DNA of 64,000 bases from Symbiodinium natans (Eukaryota; Sar; Dinophyceae; Suessiales; Symbiodiniaceae): positions 506,500 to 570,499 of the forward strand of contig CAJNDS010002223.1 of the NCBI GenBank assembly GCA_905221605.1, given 5' to 3'. Made by a program: the position numbers and the translations under genes. Below are positions 37,201 to 46,984 of this stretch, piece by piece; the first letter of the stretch is position 1; the number at the start of each line of letters is the position of its first letter. The notes under the pieces are model-generated. The model made no database searches and was not told the DNA's origin. It was given only the letters and a program-made list of their open reading frames with translations.

Positions 37201-40200
37201 AACGGTGCAAGGACCCTGAAGCGAACCCCAAGCCTAGAGAGACAGCCCCTGGTGAAGCTTTAGAGGACTGTTTGAATAATATCTTGGGGCTTCCATGCAT
37301 TCTTCTTGGTTAGGTGCTTCACCCTGTGCTTTGTGATCCCTTGCCCTAGAACAGAACAACGCACTGCGAAGCGGCTTGAAGCTTCGTTCGACAGGATTTT
37401 GGGATTTCACCATGCAGGTGGAACACAACTCAAGAACCCTGAGATCTCTCAACCCCAAGCCCCAGATGTCAGCGCTGAGCGCTGTGATGCCCGGTGCATA
37501 ATACGGCTTCTGAACGAATGTGCTTGTCGAGTTTTTCGCACGGCTTCTGCCCTGGATCTTGGACCCTCAGCCAAGACCAAAATCCAGAACCCTGCCTTGC
37601 GCGACAGGCCTTGGACCAGGGGTTCATGTGCGGGACCTAAACCCCCAAACCATAAACCCCAAGCCCGAAACGCTAGACCCTAAACCCTAAACGCTAAACC
37701 CTGAACCCTAAACCCTAAACCCTAAACCCCAAACCTCAAACCACAAACCCCAAGCCCTGTCCCTCTGCGAAGGCCATGGAGCTGGTAAACTTCGGGACAA
37801 GGACCTGAGAGGGGTATGAAAGAGAATGGAGGTGTCTGCTAGAGGGGCCTTAGCAACTAGAATAGGGTCTATTTAGGTTCTAGTTAGATGTTCCTTTGTG
37901 GCGTTTGGAGTCCAATCAAATTGCGCACAACAAAAATCTGGCTCTCAGAATGCTGGAATCGAAATGAAAGCCTTACGGAGCTCAATAATAGCTTTGCTTG
38001 GCACTGGTTCGAAGTACCCTCATTGAAGTTGAGACCATTTTCTGCCATGTGGTTTCTCCGTGCGCCCTGACATCCGAAGCCCCAAGCCTCTCCACTCGTT
38101 CGGGTACCCTAAGCCCCTAAACCCTAGGCCCCAAAACCCCAAAACCACCAAAGCCAGCGAATGCTGGGGGGGAGGATGCGCAGCATCGCCTCCACCTCGA
38201 TGAACCACCGCTCCAGCCGCGCGCACACGGCCTGGAGCTGAGAGATGTGGGGTTTGGGGTTTAGGGTCTAGGGTTTAGGGGGTTTACGAAAATTTGGGAC
38301 CCCCAATATAGATCCCCAAGTAGTGGGATTCCCTGTTCATAAGGACCCCAACAAGGTACCGGACACCCCCATGTGAGATTTTGGTGGACATTTTTTGGGG
38401 GGATGTTTAGGGCTTCGAAATTACGGGCTTGGGGTGCCTGGCTTGCGCTTTCTCCATGTTTGTGGGTTTCTTGGACAGGTTGTGCAAGTTGTCAGTTTAG
38501 CGACTACCGATGTTTTGGGGCCGAGGGTAGGGGTTGAGAGTGATTTAAACGGGGCTGTGCGCATGGTAAACCAGCTGAAAGCCCTGAACAGTTGCTCTCA
38601 GCCCTCACCTAGCCCACAGCTCCGCAGGTGGGTAGAGGTGGGGGTTTAGCTTGAGGATGAGAGAAACCCGGCACTGGCGTGACCTGTGGTTGTCTTGAGG
38701 GTTTTTTGGGTTTGTGAGCGTTAAGGATTGGATACGTCTGGCTGTGTTCTGAAGGTCTTCACCTTCCGCTTCGAACAGACGGGCAAGGATGGTGAAACGT
38801 CGCCTGCGACACGTTTGGTGTAGGGTTGGCATCCTCAACCCAAGAGCTCCGTAAAGTTGAACCACCTGCTGCAACATGGTTTTCAAACTTGAGGCTTCAG
38901 GGCTTACGATGTGTAAGCGAGTGTCGGGATTTGATCTGGGCTCATCCTACATGACACTCTGCCTCGGGTGCGTTCCAAGCATCTTCAGCACGGTGTAGCA
39001 TCAGAAAGGCCGAAAGCCTTGTAATGCTGAAGTGCCAGAGAAGGTTACCAAGGTCACACGGATGGGCCTGTTGCTAAAGCAAAAACTCTGTACGAGTTGC
39101 AAGCTCGGCGCTCTTTGTGCTATGCCAGCTTCATCCGCTTCACTCACCATCCCGCCAAGTCAAGTTTTCTATCAACGTTGGAGGAGAAAGTGCCGTCAAT
39201 AGAGTTATACGGGAATCCTACTGCTTGGGGGCTGTATTAAGGGGTCCCTCATTTTCGTAAACCCAAATATGAAAAGATCGACCCAGCGAGTAACTAGGGC
39301 GAAGCATGCAACGGACGTCCCTAAACCCTAAACCCCAAACCCCAAACCCCAAACCCTAAACCCTAAACCCTAAACCCTAAACCCTAAACCCTAAACCCTA
39401 AACCCTAAACCCTAAACCCTAAACCCTAAACCCTAAACCCTAAACCCTAAACCCTAAACCCTAAGCCCTAAGCCCTAAACCCTAACCCTGGGGTAAAGCG
39501 TCGGCTGAGTCAGGCAGATGGCCCAAGTGCAGCTCGTGGATCTGGCGGGTCGGGAGCAGGACCTGGAAGTTGCCACCGCAGGGTTCAGGCCCTGAAGGAT
39601 TGTAAGTTGGGATGTTCCCCCTTATACGAAAAGTCCTTAATGGGGATTATACTACCCCCCCCCCCCCTATGATCATCCCTGTCAAGGACTGCTAGTCTGA
39701 GGGGGAATATCCCAAATTGTAAGGACTGTAGGGTGACTGAAGGGCCTTTTTAGCACTGGAGGGTCACTAAAGGGAGTCAGGGCAGTCTTTGTCTTGAGGC
39801 GAGGTTTAGCTCAGCCTCAGAGGTTTCTCCTCTTAAACAAAAGCTAAACCCTAAACCCTAAACCCGAAACCCGAAACCCTAAACCCGAACAGCTGACTCG
39901 AGCCTCGCAGGAGAAGAGCAGTGTGGACAACAAAGACCGCTTGCCAGGGGCCCCGGAGCACGATGAGTTTGGTTTGGGGCTTTCGGGCTTTGAGGGCTCT
40001 GTGGGTTTAGGGTTTAGGGTTTAGGGTTTAGGGTTTAGGGTTTAGGGTTTAGGGTTCGGCTTGCAATTTGTTGGCATCGTCCGGGGTGTTGAACGCCTTA
40101 GCCTTCACCGATTGTGGACAGGAGCTACTCAAGAAACGCATGCATGTCGAAGGCACTTCAGGCAGTGAATGGCTCTTTTTTCACCAGCAATTCTTAACCC

Positions 40201-43200
40201 TAAACCCTTAACCCTGTTGGGTAATTAGGAATCTAGGGTTGAGGCTTTAGGTTGGGGATGGTGTTCGGGTTGCGTAAAGGCATATCCTCCCCTGACACCC
40301 TCAGCCGCACCTCGTAAACTCTACACCCTCGACGCTAAACCCTAAACCCCAAACCATAAACCCCAAACCCCAAACCCCAAAGCCTAAGCCCTAAGCCCTA
40401 AGCCCTAAGCCCTACACCCTAAACCCTAAACCCTAAACCCGCCCTGCTCCACACAAGAGGCGCGAGCGGCAATTTATCAACACATCGCTCTTTCACCTCT
40501 CCACCTGCATCATCAACCTCTCGCGTGCCTCCAAGGTGCACTCCTTAGGGTTTAGGGTTTAGGGTTTAGGGTTTAGGGTTTAGGGTTTAGGGTTTAGGGT
40601 TTAGGGTTTAGGGTTTAGGGTTTAGGGGCGTGCCTCCAAGGTGCACTCCTTTGGGTTCCTTGTTCGGGGCTTTTCGTCGGATCTTCTATTTCAGTGCTCA
40701 TGGGGGCTTCGGAGATTTCAGGACTGCATATGGTTCTCCAGCGGCCCTCGTCGTCTGGGCCCTAAACCGCCTGAACCCCTCCAGCCGCAAACCCATCAAA
40801 GCAACTCGCTGAACATCTTGATCCAAGAGAGCGCCTAACGCTCCAAATCCCACCATCAAATCCCAGAAGGCTCAACCTTCTGCCTTAGAGCACCAAAGCT
40901 TCAGAGGCCCAACAAAAGCCCCGAAGCCCCAAAGCCCTCTGAAGACCCCCAAAGACCTTCCTCCCTCAATTGGTGTGAAGATGCCAGGGCCGCAAAGTGA
41001 CGCCCACCGACTTCGCCTTTCGGAACAGCCGCCTGCCAGGGCCCTCGGATGGGCCCCATGGGTGTGTTCGAAGGGTCGGAAGACATCCCAAGATATTCCT
41101 AAGATATTCTTAAGCTATTCTAAACATATCCTTAAGACATTTTAAAGAAATTATTCAGACATCCTGAAGATATCCTTAAGATATTCTAAGGTGTCTTAAG
41201 ATATTATACATCTTCTCAGACATCCCTTCATTCTTCGGGACCCCGGCTGCATGGGTCTGGGGGGGGTGCAGGGTCTTTTGGGGTTCAGGGTTTAGGGTCT
41301 AGAGTTTAGAGTTTAGGGTTCGGGGTTTAGGGTTTAGGGTTTAGGGTTTAGGGCTTAGGGTTTAGGGTTTAGAGTTTAGAGTTTAGGGTTCGGGGTTTAG
41401 GGCGGTTTAGGGCTACCAGGACTTCAGGTGATTTCGGTTCCAGTCCTTTTGTGCCGGCTGTACAAGTCAGTAGGACATGCTTGTACCTCGGCTACCTCCC
41501 AGATAAGAAAGAGCCAGCTTTGTGATAACATGCCTTGAACAGGGCTTCGAGCCAGCAAGCCTTCATTACCCCAAACTCAGGCCTGGAAGTCGTGTCGAGG
41601 TCTTGCAGGCAGATGAAGCGCAAGCCACGACGCCCCAAGCTTATATGCCAAGTACCTGAACTCCCAAACTCTTCGCCCCACCTTAAACTTATCTCCCTCC
41701 GAGCCCAGCGGATAAACCTGATAGATCCGGCCGAGGACGCTGCTTTTGGCCAACTCGCTCAGCGGAAACTCGCGCACCGGGACCCCTCAGGGTGACTGAA
41801 GAAGGTTGAGGGCCCATTCGCCCTCTCCGGGTGCGCGGAGCCCGAAACTTCTAAGTGAGAAGAATCAGACCCTAAACCCTAAACCCTTAAACCCTAAACC
41901 CTAAACCCTAAACCCTAACCCCTAACCCTTAACCCCCAACCCTAAACCCTAAACCCCCTAACGTCGACAGAGCCAAGAGTCCCTTTAGCCCCACGGCCCC
42001 CCGCGGCCCCCTCCCTGCCGGGAAAAGCAAAACCGATCATCCCCTGCCCTTTAAAACCTAAAGCCCCACGGTTTAGGGTTTAGGGTTTAGGGTTTAGGGT
42101 TTAGGGTTTAGGGTTTAGGGTTTAGGGTTTAGCTTGATGACAAGAAGAATGGCTACTTCCCCAAAATAGGGGGTACCCCCTGTATATACCCCAAATAGAA
42201 TAGAATCCTCTGAACAGGGATCCCCCAAAAAAGGGCACCCCTCATTTTGGAAACCGCCCTAAACTCTAAACCCTAAACCCTAAACCCTAAACCCTAAACC
42301 CTAAACCCTAAACCCTAAACCCTAAACCCTAAACCCTAAACCCTAAACCCTAAACCCTAAACCCTAAACCCTAAACCCTAAACCCTAAACCCTAAACCCT
42401 AAACCCTAAACCCTAAACCCTAAACCCTAACCCTAAACCCTAAACCCTAAACCCTAAACCCTAAACCCTAAACCCTAAACCCTAAACCCTAAACCCTAAA
42501 CCCTAAACCCTACCCTAAACCCTATAACCCTATAACCCTAAAACCCTAAAACCCTAAACCCTAAACCCTAAACCTCCCAAAGATCGATCCCGGAAGTGAG
42601 GATGGTGGCGGCCTTAAGCCCAGCCAGCTCCGACTTGGACGAGACGCTGAGCCGGGAGCTTTGGGGGGGACCTATCGAATTTGTTTAGGGTTTAGGGTTT
42701 CGGGTTTCGGGCTTCGTACACCGGCCGCGGGCCCTCCGAAACCACCCTAAGCAACTTGGTCTTGGGGTTCTGGAGGGCGCTGAAGTTCGGGTTTTTGAGG
42801 CTCAAACCCTAAACCCTAAACCCTAAACCCTAAACCCTAAACCCTAAACCCTAAACAGGTTTATTGGCTTTGTTTCCAAGCGTTCAGGTTTGAGGCTAGT
42901 GGCGTGGCCACGCCCGGGTCCGTTTGCTGGGGTTTGAAAAGGTTGGCGCGCAGCACCACTTGCTGAAGAGCATGGTGACACGTGGTCAGAAATCAGCACT
43001 GCAGCACATGAACCAAGTAGGGAGTTGTGGAGTTTAATGTGTTGAGCCTCGATCGCAAATCCAGAGTCAATCCCCAGGACTTACAATGCGGATGCCTTCA
43101 AGCCCTATGTTGCTTCCCGGAAGCCTGAAAGCCCAACGAAGAACCCACGCGACCCTAAGCTCCAGTGAGGGCTTAGAGTCTGAGTTGTTTGTGGTAGCAC

Positions 43201-43456
43201 GTGTTCCCGGAAGCTCCCACGCAAGCCGAAGCTCCAAACAGGACCGAATCCTGAAGCCTTGGCAGAAGCCGGCACGGAAAAAGTCGAAGCCCTTTGCCCC
43301 TAAGCCCTAAACCCTCTGCCCCTAAACCCTAAACCCTAAACCCTAAACCCTAAACCCTAAACCCTAAACCCTAAACCCTAAACCCCCCAAGCTCGTTAGT
43401 TTTTCCTGCTCTGCCCAAGGCACCCTCCGCTTCGCAGACATGGTCAAGCAGATTAG
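28223..43456 (+). CDS. Kinesin motor gene, at least 13 mini-exons (gene-level call)
   Basis: A microtubule motor ATPase of the kinesin superfamily; the subfamily cannot be set. Segments of 37-83 bp on the + strand appear in the correct kinesin order: VYETIGQRIVRRAF, P-loop FAYGQTGAGKTHT, RGLLPRILEGLFREL, YLEIFNEHIHDLL, LKVRYHPTLG, AMELVNFGT, switch I STSMNHRSSRAH, switch II VQLVDLAG, FINTSLFHL, FRNSRL, ANSLSGNSRT, VAALSPASSDLDETLS and TLRFADMVKQI. Six joins keep frame exactly (exons 6-7, 8-9, 9-10, 10-11, 11-12, 12-13). The introns begin GA, GC, GT, GC, GA and GC, end AG, and are followed by G. The N-terminal strand of the motor, one piece between exons 7 and 8, possibly others, and the tail were not found. 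Introns are full of telomere-like tracts and MITEs. Confidence 0.82.
29240..29337. mobile_element. MITE-like element, family A (copy A2)
   Basis: GGGATGTTCCTTCTTATACTG and AGTATAAGGGGGAGCATCCC are terminal inverted repeats. It lies in the intron before the P-loop exon. Confidence 0.75.
29397..29444 (+). CDS. Kinesin exon 2: P-loop
   Basis: After GCCGCCCAG the frame reads ACLFAYGQTGAGKTHT, the nucleotide-binding loop diagnostic for kinesins. The likely donor is ACG|GCCCTC. If read through, a stop follows after six codons, in line with an intron here. Confidence 0.85.
30791..30880. mobile_element. Dispersed repeat, family G (copy 1)
   Basis: ATGAAGCAGGGCTTATATAT followed by two units of GGTG(G/A)GTGTATATAAGGTTCC type. 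A second copy at 43526-43610 has the same order. No coding potential. Confidence 0.6.
31371..31540 (-). repeat. Mixed CCCTAAA/CCCTCAA/CCCTGAA telomere-like tract
   Basis: A degenerate tract with several 7-mer variants in one stretch, directly upstream of kinesin exon 3. Confidence 0.85.
31566..31630 (+). CDS. Kinesin exon 3
   Basis: GTGCCAG|GAG opens EKRGLLPRILEGLFRELAGCP, the conserved GLLPR helix after the P-loop. The likely donor is CCCAG|GAAGG (GA type). Confidence 0.8.
32452..32563. mobile_element. MITE-like element, family B, interrupted by a telomere-like tract
   Basis: TTTACGAAAATAGGGGACCCC and, after TTTAGGG repeats (32474-32519), TAGGATCCCCTTATAGCAAGG ... TCGGAAACCCCC. Compared with uninterrupted copies (38280, 49670), about 20 bp of the centre have been replaced by the tract. 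Confidence 0.65.
32903..33062. mobile_element. MITE-like element, family A (enlarged copy A3)
   Basis: GGGGTGTTCCCCTTGTACTAAC and TCGTATAAGGGGGGAACATCC are the ends. The copy is about 55 bp longer than the others and contains an inner GATCATAGTA/TACTATGATC palindrome. Confidence 0.6.
33732..33783 (+). CDS. Kinesin exon 4
   Basis: GCTGGAG|G opens YLEIFNEHIHDLLIPPK, the conserved Y-L-E-I-x-N-E strand of kinesins. The donor is AAG|GCTGTT (GC type). Confidence 0.85.
33886..33990. mobile_element. MITE-like element, family B (copy B2)
   Basis: GGTTTCCGAAGTTAGGGGG-like left end and TATGTTCGTAAACCCCCC right end, with GGGATCCTACTGTTTGGG-like centre. Confidence 0.65.
35030..35600 (+). repeat. Degenerate minisatellite, about 70-bp period
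   Basis: About eight copies share the core CCTTAGATGCCTTCAACAC and TGTGCTTCGAA, separated by AAGAGAAGA-rich linkers. A telomere-like tract (35295-35343) interrupts the array. It lies in the intron between kinesin exons 4 and 5. Confidence 0.75.
35899..35981 (+). CDS. Kinesin exon 5 (borders approximate)
   Basis: The frame reads LKVRYHPTLGVVEPRTF, matching the L-x-I-R-E-H-P-x-L-G segment of kinesin motors. The upstream border may be CACCCAG at 35898. The 3' border is uncertain; a GA donor at GTC|GAGCCG is possible. Confidence 0.65.
36810..36907. mobile_element. MITE-like element, family B (copy B3)
   Basis: GGTTTTCGAAATTAGGGGG and CGTATCTTCGTAAACCC ends, with TAGTATTTGGGGATCTATAT in the centre. 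Confidence 0.65.
37755..37801 (+). CDS. Kinesin exon 6
   Basis: The frame reads PCPSAKAMELVNFGT and joins exon 7 exactly (…ACAAG + GATGCGC…). The donor is AAG|GACCTG, a GA-type donor supported by frame. It precedes switch I. Confidence 0.82.
38175..38229 (+). CDS. Kinesin exon 7: switch I
   Basis: GGGGAG|G opens MRSIASTSMNHRSSRAHT, the N-x-x-S-S-R-x-H switch I motif. The likely donor is ACG|GCCTGG (GC). The exon that should follow, before switch II, was not found. Confidence 0.87.
38280..38370. mobile_element. MITE-like element, family B (copy B4)
   Basis: GGTTTACGAAAATTTGGGAC left end, centre GATCCCCAAGTAGTGGGATT. The right end is degenerate (GGTACCGGACACCCCC). Confidence 0.6.
39321..39490 (-). 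repeat. Interstitial telomere-like array (CCCTAAA)
   Basis: More than 20 units in C-rich orientation, a few drifting to CCCCAAA or CCCTAAG, just upstream of kinesin exon 8. Confidence 0.9.
39514..39588 (+). CDS. Kinesin exon 8: switch II
   Basis: GTCAG|G opens QMAQVQLVDLAGREQ and continues DLEVATAGF. DLAG is the switch II motif (Arg follows where Ser is usual). The join to exon 9 keeps frame (…TTCAG + GCGCGAG…) with a GC donor (AG|GCCCTG). Confidence 0.87.
39609..39713. mobile_element. MITE-like element, family A (copy A4)
   Basis: GGGATGTTCCCCCTTATACG and CTAGTCTGAGGGGGAATATCC ends (longest arms of the family), with a C-run in the centre. It lies 20 bp inside the intron after exon 8. Confidence 0.75.
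40460..40535 (+). CDS. Kinesin exon 9
   Basis: ACAAGAG|G opens RERQFINTSLFHLSTCI, then INLSRASK, matching the x-I-N-K-S-L-x-x-L helix that follows switch II. The donor is AAG|GTGCAC, the only GT donor confirmed by frame. The last 13 bases and the splice site are duplicated beyond the telomere-like tract that follows. Confidence 0.87.
40523..40651 (+). repeat. Telomere-like tract flanked by a perfect 24-bp direct repeat
   Basis: Positions 40523-40546 and 40628-40651 are identical (GCGTGCCTCCAAGG and onward). Between them lie 81 bp of TTTAGGG repeats. The repeated unit spans the end of exon 9 and its GT donor. Confidence 0.9.
40988..41034 (+). CDS. Kinesin exon 10
   Basis: GCCAG|G opens GRKVTPTDFAFRNSRL, matching the V-P-F-R-D-S-K-L-T segment. 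The join to exon 11 gives RLTLLLANSL with a GC donor (CCT|GCCAGG). Confidence 0.82.
41090..41220. repeat. AT-rich degenerate repeat
   Basis: Repeats of AAGATATTCTTAAG and AAGATATCC-like units with internal symmetry. Possibly a palindromic element of another family. Confidence 0.5.
41736..41780 (+). CDS. Kinesin exon 11
   Basis: CCGAG|G opens TLLLANSLSGNSRTG, matching L-L-x-D-S-L-G-G-N-S-x-T. The GA donor (CGG|GACCCC) joins exon 12 in frame. Confidence 0.85.
42160..42257. mobile_element. MITE-like element, family B (copy B6)
   Basis: CCCCAAAATAGGGGGTACCCC left end, TCATTTTGGAAACCGCCC right end, flanked on both sides by telomere-like arrays of opposite orientation. Confidence 0.6.
42264..42575 (-). 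repeat. Longest telomere-like array of the window (CCCTAAA)
   Basis: About 43 units, mostly perfect, with a few CCCTATAA and AACCCTAAAA variants near the end. It ends 25 bp before the acceptor of kinesin exon 12. Confidence 0.92.
42601..42650 (+). CDS. Kinesin exon 12
   Basis: AGTGAG|G opens MVAALSPASSDLDETL, matching A-M-x-A-x-x-S-P-x-x-x-x-x-x-E-T-L. The GC donor (CTGA|GCCGGG) joins exon 13 to give ETLSTLRFAD. Confidence 0.87.
43420..43456 (+). CDS. Kinesin exon 13: end of the motor domain
   Basis: GCCCAAG|GC opens TLRFADMVKQI, the S-T-L-R-F-A-x-x-x-K-x-I sequence that ends kinesin motors. A GA donor (ATTAG|GACCTC) is likely. Confidence 0.85.
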
Positions 43457-43525
43457 GACCTCAGCTCGCTGGGGATGTTGGGGCTAAGGGCTTGCCCTAT
43501 GCTTCCCCCAAAAAAGCTTCCTTTT

Positions 43526-43610
43526 CATATGAAGCAGGGTATATATTACTGTCATTGGTGAGTGTATATAAGGTTCCTTTTTAATATTGGTGAGTGTATA
43601 TACCTGGTGG
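43526..43610. mobile_element. Dispersed repeat, family G (copy 2)
   Basis: Same order as at 30791: ATGAAGCAGGGTATATAT, then two GGTGAGTGTATATA units. It abuts the palindromic element that follows. Confidence 0.6.
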
Positions 43611-43611
43611 C

Positions 43612-43718
43612 CATATGGGTGGCTGTCAAAATTAGGGTCCCTTATTGGATCCCTCTTATGATACGGCACCTAATATTTAGGGTACCCCACAAGGGATCAT
43701 AATTTTGACACCCATATG
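43612..43718. mobile_element. MITE-like element, family H
   Basis: CATATGGGTGGCTGTCAAAATTA-like left end and TAATTTTGACACCCATATG right end form inverted repeats of about 19 bp with a 3-bp difference. Single copy in this window. Confidence 0.7.
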
Positions 43719-44994
43719 TGCGGGAAAGTATCGTTGAGAATTTGAGAAGGGATCAGTTTCAGCTTGACGATGGTGTGGAGATAGCTTTGGGGCATGAGGG
43801 GCAGCTAGTCATAGAGCGTGCCTGCCTCACAGTCCAAAATGCCCAACCCCAAGACAGCTCCTGTCCCGCCGTACTCCGGACGACAGAGAGCTTAGGCCCA
43901 GGGCGAAGGGCTCGGGTTCTTTTGGGTGGGATCGAGTGCTTGGGGTTTAAGATTTGGGGTATTCAGGATTTGAAAGTTGCGGGTTTGGGCTTGCCGTGGA
44001 ATAGTCTGAGTACGCGGGCGCCACTAGATAAAGGCATGACTCGCAGTGTAATCCGAACCCCCCAAACTCAAACCTGCATCCTAGACCAAAAGCTGCGGTT
44101 CGAGACGTCAGGAGACTTGCGCTAGTTTGCTGGGACTTCTGGAGTTAGCGGATGTTAACGGCAACCCTAAACCCAAAACCCTAAACCCTAAACTCGAAAC
44201 TCTAAACCCTAACCCTAAACCCCCCCAAACCCGTGCTCCGCCCACGTTTGCGGCTTGACACCATCGCCCGCCTGGCATCGATCCGACCTTGCTCAGCCTG
44301 GGCCCCCAGCCCTTTCTAAGGCTTACGGCAAGCTTACTATTGGGGTTTAGGGTTTAGGGTTTAGGGTTTAGGGTTTAGGGTGTAGGGTTTAGGGTTTAGG
44401 GTTTAGGTTATGGCCTCTATATAATTATACTGTAGCCCCAAAACCCTATTCCAATTATTAAGGCCCCTTTTGTAGGCTTAAAGGGTTTCGGGAATAAGGG
44501 TTCAGGAGTCTTGATGCTGTTCGCACAAGAGGCGCGTTTCAGCACGCGCCATGCCCTTGCAAAATCAGATCCCAAGCATGATCAAGCGATTAAGCGAGTA
44601 AAGCCGTCAGATGCGCGGCAGCTCGGCAGCGTTCTTGGCGAGGTGGCCTGCACATTGACCCCGGTCGGCAAAGCTGTTCCAAAGCCTCTGCGGCCTTCGT
44701 CGCGCGTCGCGGCTGTTTGCTCTGCACGAAAGATCCTGTAGAATTCCGCACCCGTCAAAGCGACGCAAGTTCCAAACAACCCCGTGCCCCGTGCCCGCGT
44801 CTTTGTCCACGGTCTTGCGCGCTGGACCTCAAACGCTGCAAAGCTAGAAGCCCGGAACCAAACCCCGAAAGACGAGGTGACACCGGCAATAGGGCCCCAT
44901 CCTAAACCCTAAACCCTAAACCCTAAACCCTAAACCCTAAACCCCCTAAACCCCCTAAACCCTAAACCCTAAACCCATGAGATCTCAACCTGAG

Positions 44995-45060
44995 GCCTGT
45001 TTGGCCATGGAGCCCCTGAAGCACAAGTTTCCTGGCTGCGACCTCCCGGTCGGTGCGGAG
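44995..45060 (+). CDS. Exon-like segment (22 codons), downstream of kinesin
   Basis: CTGAG|GCC to GCGGAG|GCAATC is open in a GC-rich phase (ACLAMEPLKHKFPGCDL, then PVGAE). It has the same border style as the kinesin exons. It could be a tail exon or part of the next gene. Confidence 0.4.
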
Positions 45061-45077
45061 GCAATCCCTGCCCAGCT

Positions 45078-45209
45078 TACTTGGAGGTTCATGGTACTTA
45101 TTAACCAATCATTACTGTGCTTATAACCCACTTACAAGCCCCTTAAGTGCCCTAATATGGTTATAAGTAGAGTTATAATTGGTGAAGAAGTACCATGAAC
45201 CTCCAAGTA
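45078..45209. mobile_element. MITE-like element, family D (copy D1)
   Basis: TACTTGGAGGTTCATGGTAC and GTACCATGAACCTCCAAGTA are perfect inverted ends. The centre contains AAGCCCCTTAAGTGCCCTAA. A larger relative lies at 54539-54752. Confidence 0.85.
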
Positions 45210-45522
45210 GCAGTAGCAGTAGCAGAGGCATCTTTCAGATCTTTTCAGTTAGGACGGGCTTTTACTCACACTTCCCCCCGCGTTCTCACCTGTAAAGGGG
45301 AGCGCATTTTTTGGGATTCCAGGCTTCCTCTCCCATCCTTTAGGGGGCCCACGAAGAGTGCCGAAGCCTGGGCTGGCAAAATCACATGCTACAGGTCTTT
45401 ATAGTCGTGCTGGCGGCTTTGTACTTTGACAATGGGGCTCTTGAGGATAAGGGGGGGGGGATGCAGTTCCAGTTCATTGTTGGCGCGAGTTTCCACGCAA
45501 CTTAGCCGGGGTTGCGTGCCAG

Positions 45523-45577
45523 GAGGCCTTTGATGCCCTTTTCCGCGGCGGGGGCCTGAGCACATCTGGGCACGAAA
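45523..45577 (+). CDS. Exon-like segment, unknown gene
   Basis: GTGCCAG|GAG opens EAFDALFRGGGLSTSGHE. A GC donor inside it (GGGG|GCCTGAG) may make the exon shorter. No family recognised. Confidence 0.3.
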
Positions 45578-46437
45578 GGGGCCTTGAAGACCTTCTGGGT
45601 TTAGGTTTAGGGTTGAGGGTTTAGGGTTTAGGGTTTAGGGTTCAGGGTGGCAGCGTTGGGGGGCGTAAGGGACCGTGGGGTTAAAGCCAGGCAGTGGGGC
45701 TGAGGGTGTTCTGATTTTGGGATATGCCGGCTGGTGAGTTCAAAAACTCACCCCTCAAGCGTTTAGAGTTCTATCCCCTCTAAACCGCCAGGTGTTGTGA
45801 GTAAAGGCAGTGTTTTGTCAAAGGGTCGAGATGTTTGCAAACCATTTTTAGGCCCCAAGGACTGATTTCAGAAGCCCTCAGGCTCACAATGGCTCAGAAT
45901 GGCTCACCCCCTCCTTGGCCCCCCCGCGGCCAGGCGTAGGCCCGGGGACCTTCCAGGCCGAGGGCGGGGAGGGTTAGGGTTTAGGGTTTAGGGTTTAGGG
46001 TTTAGGGTCTAGGGTCTCTAGGGTCTAGGGTCTAGGGTCTAGGGTTTAGGGTATGGGCTTTGGCCTTTGACAAATTTGATGTAGGGCTAGGTGCATGGTT
46101 TCGCCTGGGTCTGTGAGGGTTTTTAGGCCCCTTAGCCTGCTCCTGACTTGGCTCTGAGAACCTGCAAGCTGGGAGTTTAGGATTTGGAGTTTGAGGTTTG
46201 CGGGTTATGGTTTGCCGTTATCCCGGAGACCCTGCGTGTACTCCCACAAGAAAGGGTTGCCGGCTTCGGGCGCAAGAGCATTTCGCATTCCTGAGCCCGC
46301 CACTGAAAGCCAAAAATGCTGGCCATATCGGACTCTTCATGAAAGGGCCAGACGCGAACTTTGCAAAGCTCGATACGCCTAAATAAGCCTGCCCCACAAG
46401 CCTTAGAACTCTCCTAAAGCCTTCCAAGCCCTGCATC

Positions 46438-46650
<213 letters not shown>

Positions 46651-46693
46651 GCATGCCCTGTACCCTGAAGCCCTGAAGCCCCCCCGAAGCCAG

Positions 46694-46750
46694 GCTGCGT
46701 ATCGGGCTGCCCTGGCGGATGTCGGCGAGCCGCAGACTGAGCACTTCAAA
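46694..46750 (+). CDS. Exon-like segment (19 codons), unknown gene
   Basis: GCCAG|GCT to TTCAAA|GCTTCT reads AAYRAALADVGEPQTEHFK. Acceptor and GC donor fit the local intron style. No family recognised. Confidence 0.4.
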
Positions 46751-46759
46751 GCTTCTTGG

Positions 46760-46984
46760 GTTGAGGGTTTAGGGTTTAGAGTTTAGGGTTTTTAGGGTTT
46801 AGGGTTTAGGGTTTAGGGTTTAGGGTTTAGGGTTTAGGGTTTAGGGTTTAGGGTTTAGGGTTTAGGGTTTAGGGTTTAGGTGTTTTTTTTTAGGGTTTAG
46901 GGTTTAGGGTTTAGGGTTTAGGGTTTAGGGTTTAGGGTTTAGGGTTTAGGGTTTAGGGTTTAGGGTTTAGGGTTTAGGGTTTAG
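46760..46984 (+). repeat. Long TTTAGGG array
   Basis: About 30 units in G-rich orientation with one break (a run of eight T at about 46883-46890). Confidence 0.92.
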
